Source of the DNA: Perkinsus olseni
Lineage: Eukaryota; Perkinsozoa; Perkinsida; Perkinsidae
Direction: 5' to 3'
Assembly (NCBI GenBank): GCA_013115135.1
Contig: JABANP010000005.1
Span: forward strand, 310,001 to 374,000
DNA length: 64,000 bases
The notes beneath the pieces are model-generated. The model was not told the DNA's origin. It ran no database searches and worked only from the letters and a program-made list of their open reading frames with translations. Both the position numbers and the translations under genes were made by a program. Positions 22,408 to 31,909 of this stretch are shown piece by piece. Within the stretch, counting starts at the first letter, position 1, and every line of letters begins with the position of its first letter.

Positions 22408-22782
22408 TCACTTTACAGGATCGAGTGGTTGGTATGAAACGCCATCTCGATCCTCAACTTTCCGTTTTCTGTTACTCGTGTTGGGCGATCGCGACGGCCG
22501 AGCATCCTCGGGGATGTCCATGGCACCCACGCAACGTAACACGGCGAAGGTCCATTTGTCAAGACTCGGCCAAGTCGAGTCGTCGAGGCAGCACTCAGCC
22601 AGCCGCTGCAAACCGTTCTTCGGCGGCACGGGGAAAGTTGTCAGGTAACGAGACATCCACTTCCGTTGCTTCACAGCATCATCAGTATCAGAGGCCTTGG
22701 CACGGCGAGATGCGCTATCCTCAATAGCTTCTACGAGTAGCTCGCGTACACGTAACCAATACCTGCGACAAGTACGGGACAC
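22408..22782 (-). CDS. Possible PPP4R2-like phosphatase regulatory subunit (3' exon)
   Basis: The exon encodes WLRVRELLVEAIEDS, then PPKNGLQRLAECCLDD, then SLDKWTFAVLRCVGAM, and ends with a basic tail. The order and spacing resemble the central block of PPP4R2 (an amphipathic helix, 'PFTIQRLCELL', 'TDKFLRGVEKNVMVV'). PPP4R2 targets protein phosphatase 4. Similarity is judged by eye and moderate. The exon probably begins at an acceptor near 22,790, with 5' exons up to about 22,940 (GTAAGT donor), but these were not resolved. Confidence 0.4.
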   Translation of the reverse strand: MSRTCRRYWLRVRELLVEAIEDSASRRAKASDTDDAVKQRKWMSRYLTTFPVPPKNGLQRLAECCLDDSTWPSLDKWTFAVLRCVGAMDIPEDARPSRSPNTSNRKRKVEDRDGVSYQPLDPVK

Positions 22783-22877
22783 TGAGATCTCGTCCAGATC
22801 GTTTCAACCGCTATCAGCTGGCTTTGACGCCCATTGATTTGTTATAACAGCAGAATTGTCATCGTGAGACCAGCTGA

Positions 22878-23590
22878 GTGCGAGACAAGAGCACTTACGT
22901 CTCGGGGCATCTCACACCCGCAGCCAGCAGTTCCAAGCACCCATGTTTCCGCTCTCCAGCTGCTTCGCTTCCGTCCGCATTCACGTCGAAACACTCTGAA
23001 AAGGAACGACTCGAAATCATCCGACGGCGCCGAACCTCACGACTCACTTCGAAATTTCTCCCTGTCTTCTTCCGTGCATGCACTCTCTTCGGCCTTCCCC
23101 GACGGCTGTGGTGTCTTCAGTATGGGTGGAGATGTCTCAACTGTGGATGCACGCCGGACTCCGGCTGAAATAGGGACGTCACAGAATAACAGAATAATGA
23201 TAGCAGTAATTCAGCCCACCTCCGACGACATCCGGTTTTGTCCCGTCAGCTGGCGACACCTCTGAGGCATCCCTCGAAGACTCTTCTTCCGCAGGAGGCA
23301 TTGACGCTGGCATACTAACTGACAACACAACCCCAAAGAGTCTTCATCGGAGCCCACCGAAACCTCACCCTCGCAGGACGCAAATGGTTCCCTACTACTG
23401 CCTCCTGAGTCGACATTGTAGGAAGGCTGCGGAGGCTTCAGTGCTACACGATCGACTCAATGTTGTCGAAAAATCGATGGCGGCGACGTCAGAAGCGCTG
23501 GGAGATAAGTTCACACCAACCGTAACGTCTTTCCTAGCCCTCACCACCACCGGTGCAGCACTTTTGCTAATCCATGCAGAGACCGACTGA
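22878..23590 (+). CDS. Ser-rich protein with C-terminal membrane segment, unknown
   Basis: Two coding-looking segments. The first, from about 22,900 to 23,170, is rich in Ser/Arg (NFSLSSSVHALSSAFPDG). The second runs from an acceptor at about 23,216 to TGA 23590. It reads SLEDSSSAGGIDAGILTD, then a basic Pro-rich patch, and ends in a hydrophobic tail (SFLALTTTGAALLLIHAE) that could anchor it in a membrane. The intron donor between them was not fixed. It lies divergent to the PPP4R2-like exon. No family recognised. Confidence 0.35.
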
Positions 23591-23730
23591 TGAACTCAAT
23601 AAGCCATCTTAGATTGAGAAGCATCTTCATTCTATTGCATGCTGCAGGTAGTGGTGGAGAATGGTACGATAACAACTACTGACGTGACCGGAAGGCTGTG
23701 GCTGCATCATAATGAATGGGCACCTCATTC

Positions 23731-26673
23731 TCATACGCGTCGTATGTACGGGTCATTGGCAGCCTCGATGACATCAGGCCGCAGTTGACGATCGTAGATT
23801 AGTAGCCGTTGGATGAAACTCTGAAGCGAAAACGTCGAGAGGAAAAGAGATGCATCGGCCATCGACCTTGGCTTCCTTCGAGACTCGGCCACTCTGTGGG
23901 AACTCCACGCCATGAGCGTTTTTGATGGTGCCAGCCCTTATGAGATGGTCCTGGCTGATACCGTGACCTGAATGATGAAAGAGCGAGCGCCTCTGGCACA
24001 GACTGGACCCGGGTCGAGTGACTAAGTTCGGCAGGGACCCGAGAACCAGTCGAGTAGATGGCTCACCGAACGGCTTCCGTGCAAAAAGCAGCTCGTAGAA
24101 GATCACTCCGCAGCTCCATACGTCCACCTTGTTGCTGATTTTAGCGGCTGAGGTGTCGAAACATTCCGGAGGCAAATACCAGTACCTCGACGACCACAGA
24201 AGCTGTCATGTTGAAGAGACGCGGCGGCGGCTGGGGCTACGTCCCCGTTCCCAGGGAAGTAAGTTCCACCGTATCATGATTCTGGTGTTGATCGACCTGC
24301 TTCGACAGACCGAAGTCCGTTATCTTGATGTTCCCTTCATAGTACCTGCGATACCTGCTCACGGAGAGGAGGCCTAGCCGCTCCTTTACTGACATGAGAT
24401 TTCCAGGCTTCAAGTCGTAGTGAATTATCTTGTGACCAGCGCTGTTCATGTATCTGCTCACGAGCTGCATGGAGACTCCGATTGGATCCTAGGAGGTCAC
24501 CGTAGGCCGCTGAAGACCTGCACCATGATTCCCCTGGCCTCCTTCTCCGGTATCGGACCATGGGCCTTGAGGTAAGTGTCAAGATCGACACCCTCACAGA
24601 ACCTCAATGAGAAGCAGCAGACATTCTCGTCTAGCCGCGAGCAACAAGGCTTACTCGAGGACGGTGCCAAAGGAATGGCAATCAATAGGGAAGTAGTCGT
24701 AGAGCTGTATGATACGGCGATGCTTCAACCGCTTGTGGATGCCGTATCTTAGGTTGACGCGAGGTCTCGGCAAATTCCGTCGAAGATATCCACTCACTCT
24801 CGCCAAGTGTGCCTCACATAAGCTTCGCGCGCTATCTCGGTCATGTCCGGGCGGATCTGATGGATCTTCACAGCGACGTAACTGCGGATGGACAGCCCAA
24901 TCCGAAAGCCGGGCCTCCCATGATCGGAATAGTCTCAGCCAAGCCGTCGAGGAGGCGGTAGTGATCGGAGCCTCAGGACCTGTGCGTCTCCAAGTCGTAT
25001 GCTTTGAAGACCTCCGAGAAGCCCCCCTTGCCAATCATCGTCATCAACTGGTACCTAAGCCGTGATCCACGTGGGAAGCCTACAGCCGTATAACAGCAGT
25101 AGGGGTGCTAACCTCCCCGGCAGGAGCCCGTCCGTGCTCTTCCCCAGACAGGGGTAGTTGCCAAAGGCACTCTGCTCATGGGAGTTACACGTCCTCAGCT
25201 CCTTATTGAAGAGCGTTCGCTCGGCATGCAGTCTATTCTCACGCTCCGCAAGGTCTGCCTCCGTCTGCCAGAAGACAACAACATGGCCACTCGAGCATAC
25301 GACAGCTTCCCACCAACCACCTTCTTCAGCGTCATCTCCATCATCTGTATATTCTCCTTAGCCTCATGAATCTGGTACTCCGCCTCGTCTGTGGGCAGCA
25401 TCTAATTCTGCCAGTAACGGCCGCTACGGAGATCGTGGACAAATCTCACATCCGCCGGCCCCAGGATCTTAGTATTGGTGTCCTCGTCCTGGACGACAGC
25501 CGAGGATTCCGGCACAGCCGCGGCAGCGGCAGCAGCCCCTCAGCGTTCGCCCTAGCCCTGCGTATCCTCAAAAGCCTGGTGACACGGGTCATTGGGTGAT
25601 CGATGGGCCTCGGGTCCTACTTCCTATACTGGGCCTTCTCCTCGTCTAGCTGAGCCTTGAACGACTGCATTCTTTTATGTGCGTCCAGGATACTTCTCTC
25701 CTCCGAGCCACCCTTCCAGTGATGGCCCGTGGCGCTGAGCATAACGAGCACTCGTTGCGACGGGCTCCACGCCCGGGGGCGGCGGACCTCCTCGTAGAGG
25801 GCATCAGCTTGCCCAAACGCTCCGCCTGTTGCTGCAGCTGCTTCTTGTTCTCAAGGTGCATTCGCCTGAGGAAGAACAACAGACTGAAGACGGCCGGTGT
25901 AGCCACCACCTACTGAGACATCTGCTTGAGTATCTCCCGCATGTTCGCCGCGGCTCGCTTTAGGGTATCTTTGAACTCCTTGACTTCTTGTATGTGTCTT
26001 GAAAAGAGCGGTATCAAATCAGCTTAGCAACAGACGCCTCCGTTACAAGTATTCTCCCCTACCTCTCTCGCTCTCCCATAAGGCTTTCATTGAAGGATTG
26101 GCAGTCAAGCAGTTCCCTTCTCAACCTGCCAGGGCCCGACGATCCCCACCAATCACAACAGCCGAGGCCCACTTCTGAACATCCAGTGAGAGATCCTCCG
26201 AGCCCTTGGAGTCCGAAGCCTCCGCGCTGTCGCTGCATTCTGTCCACGGGAACTCGACCAACTCCATGGCAGGGGAGCTCGGGGCCGTCTAAAGCAGGAG
26301 CTACTCTGAAGGGATCGAGACCCGCGCATTACACCGCTAGTGCTGTTGGGCTTTAGACACAGGCGCCAAGTACTTCCTAATCGAGTGCGAGCCTGACAGG
26401 CCGCGCTGATGCTCCAAACACGAGTATCACTACTACCACTAGCCTTATTCCGTGGGCTCGTCCGACCACGCTTCGACGGCTGGTCTCTCTGAAGCGACTT
26501 AGCCTGTACAGAGATGACCCGAAAGAGCCTACCCGTACGGGAGTGAAGTTCTTCCGCTTGCGCCATGTATGCTCGCTCTTCACATTAGCCACAGTCCTCC
26601 GTCCCCGCACGCTATTCTCATCTGCTACCTCTTCCACAGCGGCGGCTATCTTCGAGGTTTCAGCAGCTTCCAT
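23731..26673 (-). CDS. TLK: Tousled-like serine/threonine kinase
   Basis: Many-exon kinase gene. Kinase exons read downward: 25054-24980 ([19 protein letters not shown], glycine loop), 24881-24798 (YVAVKIHQI, the VAIK lysine), 24747-24655, 24602-24501, 24453-24394 ([13 protein letters not shown], catalytic loop), 24345-24241 ([13 protein letters not shown]), 24185-24067 (YWYLPPECF and [17 protein letters not shown]), 23967-23867 and 23820-23731. Introns are 46-99 nt and phases agree throughout. The [24 protein letters not shown] and REYGIHKRL signatures are specific to Tousled-like kinases, which phosphorylate the histone chaperone Asf1. N-terminal coiled-coil exons (25264-25113, 25401-25321 and others to about 26,670) are less certain. 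ATG 26673 ([16 protein letters not shown]) is the likely start. Confidence 0.88.
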
Positions 26674-27420
26674 TGAGAAATGTAATATACCCACCTTGCA
26701 CAGGGGCCCTGGACCGATCGGAAAACCTCAATGATCGGTTCCAACTAAACTCCTCCCAGTCTCGCCCAGTGAGCTTGGGACTGACCGGACCCGAATGGCC
26801 ATTAGGCCCCATGCAGTCGGCAGACGAGTCGCTCAGTGAGTCCTACAAAGTTAGCTACCGCAGCCTAGGTGTAGCTTTCGCAACCCCCGCAGGGATCCTC
26901 CTGAATGGATCCCGCGATGGCCCGAGCGCCTGCGGACTAACACTCCGTCATTTGCTTTTGCGCGTGGGCCACAAGATGATGATGAAACTTTCCAACGTTA
27001 TTCACCGACCAATCGGCCAGTGCTGAGAGTACAACCTCTAACGCAGTCAGAGATGGGAGAAGAGCAGAGGGAGTGTAACATTTGGCAGATGACGACCGAC
27101 GCGAAGGGAAATCACAGCGGAATCCGAGCCCGAGTGGGCACAGTGTGCTACACCGCCGCAACATCGTTATCTTAACAGCACTTGGCCGGAGTTTCCTTGA
27201 CACTGCGGATCTTGGCGTGGGCGAAAAATACGCCTACCCCACGCTTTGTTACTCTTGGAGACGCTGCCGGCTAACAGGCTGAGAAGATAGTGCTGATAAA
27301 CACCACCGAAGATCCAGACAAAACTGAATGGACCAGTCCGTCGGGCTTAACGGAGAGAATTAATAGAAGAAGTATGACAAACTGCAACTCCGTACAGTAG
27401 AAGGCATTGGAAACACATTA
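26674..27420. other. Intergenic, no supported gene
   Basis: About 0.75 kb between the kinase start and the end of the small acidic protein gene. Short overlapping ORFs only. Confidence 0.5.
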
Positions 27421-27731
27421 CTAGTCAGCGCTGTGCATATCTTCATCATCACCCTTCTGAGCATCATCGCCAGCAGATGGCTCGGAGGAGTCCTGCTTCT
27501 TATACTTCCTCTCAAGAGCCGCGCAAAGGCACTCGAATGCTGAAGGGTTGTATATCGCAGTGTGAATTTGATGGGAGACTTACGATCCGGGTTGGTGTCC
27601 AGCACTGCGGCATCCAACTCGAGAGCTTGGAACAGGGCAAGGACGTTCTCCGAGTAACTGAGTATCGGTCGCAAGATCTCGCTCAGATAGGGCTGAGAAC
27701 TCACGGTAAAGCTAGTCTCAGATTTCGTCAT
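27421..27731 (-). CDS. Small acidic-tailed protein, unknown (88 aa)
   Basis: Two exons, 27731-27584 and 27539-27421, joined across a 44-nt GTAAGT...CTTCAG intron, give an in-frame 88-residue product. It begins MTKSETSFTVSSQPYLSEIL, has a leucine-rich helical middle (ENVLALFQALELDAAVLD), and ends in a charged tail (SAGDDAQKGDDEDMHSAD). The pattern is that of a small subunit of a complex, but I recognise no family. It is on the same strand as, and downstream of, Rpn13. Confidence 0.6.
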
Positions 27732-27953
27732 GGTATCTTATCTCGACCATGAGCTATTACGAGCTTATCATAAGAGGGCGCACAGCCGCTGCTCTATGCA
27801 GGGAACTGGTGAGAACCGTGGGTACTGTAGAGACGTAGGCTGACTACGAAATCCAGGGCATATCCTATAGCCACGCATCGCACTACGAAGATTCTCTGCG
27901 CAGCCGTGCGGCTTGTACGGGAGCGGAACCTCCTCTATCAACGAGCATGTATA

Positions 27954-29858
27954 CTACATCGCCTCGTCCATACGGGCCATGGCCTGCTGCAGCTGGGCGC
28001 TGGTGATGGTATCCTCGAGGTTGTGGCCTTTGGGAATCTGCTCCTGCAACTCCTTGCTACCTGGATAGAAATAGGGACTCCACGCCGGAAACGACATCAG
28101 TGATAACAATCGTAACCGCGCCGGGCTGCGAGGGCGTTTCGTTCGGAATCCCCAAGCCAGGTAAGATCGTGCGGAACTATCGCGTGATTGGGAATAATAA
28201 TGCCAGCTGAGAACTGGTTCCCATTCACTAGACTACTCCACTTTCTATCTGCTCTGTCTCGATCACTATGAGCCCGGTCTACCCTTGTCGCGTTCTGCTA
28301 CTACATTCCCTACAACGAGACAGTGTAGCTGACTACGGAAGAGATCAACCGAGAGAGTCTACTGAAGAAGCCATGACCGGTAAGGCCGAAGCAAAGAGTC
28401 AGTATTATCCTGACTCTCGTACAACCACTATAATGTACTCCCTGCGATACACACAGCCCACGGCCCTACTACCTTCCGGATCCTCGGCTAGTTTCATTAG
28501 TACCTCACGCGGCAATACGTTACGCAGGGGTGTAGGGTGAATCTGAAATAATAAATACAGTACGTTGCTCAGGAAATCTCATCCCTGCTACTACCCTAGG
28601 CCGTGCCCTCACTCCAGCTTCCTCCAGCTGGTGCGCCAGGATCCAGAAGGCTGCCGCCTGGGCAAATCTAACACGGAGCATGGCGGGCAGGACCAGACCG
28701 TAGATTGGCTTACTGTTCCTCTGTGGGCCTGAAGCCATCCGGCTCCGCCACGACTCTATCAATCACACCAGAGACACCTTGTTGAGCTGACGAGGAGGTG
28801 GACCTGGCAACTGCCATGACCCGACAGGCGGCAGGGAGCTACTACCTTGAAGGGAATGGAGCGCTTGTAGGCGGTGGTGGCGCGGCGTCTGAAAGTATCC
28901 CAGCTGCGAGGTCGAGAAGGTATCCTTTCGATAGCACCTTCCATGACGGTGTCCTGGTCCGGCTCACTCTGCGCTCTATCGAGGGCCTTATTGAATTTAA
29001 CCACCAGGCGTGCCTCGTCGGTATCGTCCTCAGCTTGCATCCAGTATCTACCAGCCACCTTAATGTAGGTAGCGTGCCCCCCGGCCGCATTACAGATGCC
29101 GCTGGTCTTTGACTCGGAGGACGTAGACACGACCCGTTGTACACTGCGGTACGGGTTCCAATCTGAATGGGAGAAGCCGCGCTATGGATCGTGATCGGCC
29201 CTCCTCGGTAATTTCACTAAATATGGTGGTTTGTGAGGTGGTAGGTTGCATGGAGAGCGTTATGGGATAGCAATAGTGCGTCACTGTGTAGGGCGCGTGC
29301 AGCCCGGAGAGCACCACAGAGCTGTCATCATCTCAAGCCTTCTGGTATTAAACTAACAAAGTCCCTCTAAGATCATAAAGTTTGTCGCGACTATTTAGCA
29401 GGTCAGAGTCTCGTTCGTTGACAGAATTGATCCGGCGAATCGCTCCGACAACTAAGAACAGCCATGCACGACCCATAGGATCAACGAAGAACTATCAACC
29501 TGGCAATGGGAGCAAAATTAAGGATACCACCCGAGCCTACTTATCGCCTTTGTCGGCCACGAAAGATTCCTCAGGTGCTGTTGAGTCAACGTCATTACCA
29601 TCAGACCTGAGAACGAGTATAACTCGCACTTCGAAGATTTTAGATACTACCGCAAAACAAACTCGACCCGCATACAGCCATCATCGCACTCAACCAAGCG
29701 GAGCATCCCGCGGCGGTCATCGGGGAGTCACCTACAGCAAAAATGAACAACAACAGAAGCAGCGACCGGCAGCTCACCGTTCGGCCATCTCTGTTCATCT
29801 TGCCGGCCAGAAGGTGCACTACTTCTCGCGTTACTTTGTAGGCCCTGGGAGCAGCCAT
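27954..29858 (-). CDS. RPN13: Proteasome ubiquitin receptor Rpn13/ADRM1, frame broken
   Basis: Rpn13 docks on the 26S proteasome and binds ubiquitin through its Pru domain. Ten exons: 29858-29778, 29731-29651, 29606-29541, 29162-29094, 29047-28938, 28903-28846, 28803-28714, 28667-28595, 28542-28473 and 28060-27954. The Pru domain shows LLAGKMNRDGRT, DDRRGMLRLVECDDG, EPVPQCTTGRVYVL and YWMQAEDDTDEAR. A Pro-rich linker (AAPPPPTSAPFPS) follows, then a C-terminal DEUBAD-like part (LPREVLMKLAEDPE, NLEDTITSAQLQQAM). The model is in frame (267 residues) only if one base is removed from the four-G run 29722-29725 (C run on the coding strand). Introns include one of 34 nt and two unusually long ones (378 and 412 nt). 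Confidence 0.82.
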
Positions 29859-30103
29859 CTTACCACACAACTGTGCTAATGGAGAAGTAGTGGGTGTACG
29901 ACTAGGGCGTTACCAAGCATCTCCGATGATCGTGATGGTCTATCTTCATTAAGGCCTGTTCTAAGCCCCCTTATTATGGTCCCTATGGGTTTGATCGAAA
30001 CAGCTACTACCACTTCCATCGGAGGCCTAGCCGACGGACCACTATGATTCTCAACAGCGAAGTCGGTGTACAGCAACTGAGCGCATCATGAACAGTACCA
30101 TGT

Positions 30104-30158
30104 ATTCTTCCATCATTCGTGCACTTGCTTGAACTTGCTCTCTTGCGAGACCTTCACT
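30104..30158. repeat. 55-bp direct repeat, 3' end of YR element
   Basis: Starts ATTCTTCCATCATTCGTGCA and ends CGAGACCTTCACT. It is identical to 36841-36895 and in the same orientation. On the element's strand this is the 3' copy, about 530 nt beyond the recombinase stop. Confidence 0.95.
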
Positions 30159-30690
30159 CAAGGCCCGTTCCCTTATTCGGAACCCCCCTGCCTCTCGGCG
30201 CGGACGGTTGGTCGGGAGTGTGGGAGAGGACCAAGCACTGTGAACCCGAGGCCCGAACCCTTTCAGGGTCTTACCTTGGGCCTCGAGCCCCAGTGTAAGC
30301 TTGGTCACACTAACCATGCCGCCAGGTACGATCCACGGTAACTCGGCATGCGTTAGTGTCCCCCAAACTCGACCACACGATCCGGCCTGTGAGCCGAGAA
30401 AGAGATGTCCCTATCACTTGGAGCCCAGCGCCGAACAAGCCAGTAATTATCATTGCCGGAGGGAGGAGACGTGACGTTGTTGTACTTACCAGGTTCACAC
30501 TGCGTAAGGCACGTTCCGACGCAAGTCCTATTGGAAAGGTAGTCTCGATGACACCAAGTTGAGGCGAGGCAGTGCTACGACGCCGGGAATAGGGCTTCAC
30601 CCAAACTCCGGCAATGTGAATATGCGACTCCCGAGACTGAAGAACTCGGAGCCGCACGAACCGAGAAACACGCATCACATTCGCACACCC

Positions 30691-31707
30691 TCAAGCAGCA
30701 TCAAGTATTTGTTCGGCGTGGGTACGACATTTTTTTCTCACCGATTCGTCAACATAACTCTCGAACGCCGATGATCTCCAATTGCCCCCCGCCTTGATCT
30801 GACTCGAGCTGACTCCACGGTCCGACAAAATTGAAGCCCCAGAACGACGCAAACTGTGCTTCGTCACATCTTTCAGCCTCCACTCGAACGCATGCTGCGG
30901 AAACTCTTTCATGAGGAAGTTCTTAAGTTCCTCCGAGTAGGTGTCGGTGCTGAGATCCGGGAACACTCGATGACTCGGGTCTGTCGCCCTACGAGACATC
31001 TTCACGACATGATGAGCCACGCAGTGCAACTTGGTGCACAAGCATCCCGAGGAACATAGTATTTCACGCTCCTCATGGACGGATGTCTTAGTATTGAAGA
31101 AGTCTAGCCTCACCAAAGTGCCTTGCGGGGTTTCTCCCCAGGTCACGTCGGTCGCCCGCAGCCCCGCAACTTGCTGGAAGCGAAGCATCGCTGTGCTTCC
31201 CAGCAAGGCTGCCGCTCTAATCTGATCCCCCAGTGAAGCGAACTGCAGCTGCATGTGAGACAACGCTTTGAGGCACGCCTCCGGTAGCACCACCGCTCTT
31301 TTAGTTGGTCGTTCGAGGGAGCTCAATACATTATCGGCGCTTCGGAGAGCCCTGTCTATAACTTGATTCTCTTCCAGGGAGAAGACTTGCCCGAGCCGGA
31401 TCTGTGCCGTAGATTTAATTGCGGAGGTGTATTTCCTCACCGTCGCCGCCTGGATTTCCCGAGAGTCAGTGAGAGCTCTTATGAAAGCGATAAGGTTAGT
31501 CAAAGTCACCCTATTACCCGCACAAATCGGGCCGAATCCGGCCTCAAAATAGCGAACCGGAGTTTGGTACTGGTTTAAAGTAGAGGGCTTCAAAGACTGT
31601 GACAAGAATGCAATATTCTCCTTATCCTTGTCGTCCGCCGATTTACTACCCTCCTTGTCGTAGAAGCCTCTCAGGTGAGGCCACATCTTGGACTTCTGTT
31701 GCGGCAT
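30691..31707 (-). CDS. Tyrosine recombinase of YR retrotransposon
   Basis: 338-residue recombinase, expected to insert the circular DNA copy without target duplication. Residues 1-130 form a SAM-like N-terminal domain (LNQYQTPVRYFEAGFGPICA). Catalytic residues are in family order: the first Arg in TAMLRFQQVAGLRATDV near 175, the HxxR box in TKHSLRRSGASIL near 290, a Trp in GGNWRSS in the position of the second His, and the nucleophile Tyr in AFESYVDES near 317. ATG 31707 begins MPQQKSKMWPHL. A gap of about 200 nt separates it from the upstream RT/RNase H ORF, so it probably needs its own initiation or a spliced message. Confidence 0.88.
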   Translation of the reverse strand: MPQQKSKMWPHLRGFYDKEGSKSADDKDKENIAFLSQSLKPSTLNQYQTPVRYFEAGFGPICAGNRVTLTNLIAFIRALTDSREIQAATVRKYTSAIKSTAQIRLGQVFSLEENQVIDRALRSADNVLSSLERPTKRAVVLPEACLKALSHMQLQFASLGDQIRAAALLGSTAMLRFQQVAGLRATDVTWGETPQGTLVRLDFFNTKTSVHEEREILCSSGCLCTKLHCVAHHVVKMSRRATDPSHRVFPDLSTDTYSEELKNFLMKEFPQHAFEWRLKDVTKHSLRRSGASILSDRGVSSSQIKAGGNWRSSAFESYVDESVRKKCRTHAEQILDAA

Positions 31708-31909
31708 TCCGAAAGGCAGAGAGAGGAAACGACAAGAGCCTGCCGGTCAGATCCCGACCGATCTCTCGGCCTGAGACATCTGTGTGTATTGACTCAACAC
31801 AGAGCAGTCCAGGAACAGAAAATTTCTGTCTTATATAATGAGAACTCATCTCATAATAAGTATTCGGAAACACTCACCTCCCTGCTAAGGCAGCCGCACA
31901 ATGGGACTC

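Noticed and set aside
28100..28200. Plus-strand peptide-like frame in the long Rpn13 intron (VITIVTAPGCEG)
   Set aside because: It reads smoothly for about 35 codons but has no start, no homology I recognise and no splice partner; probably chance.
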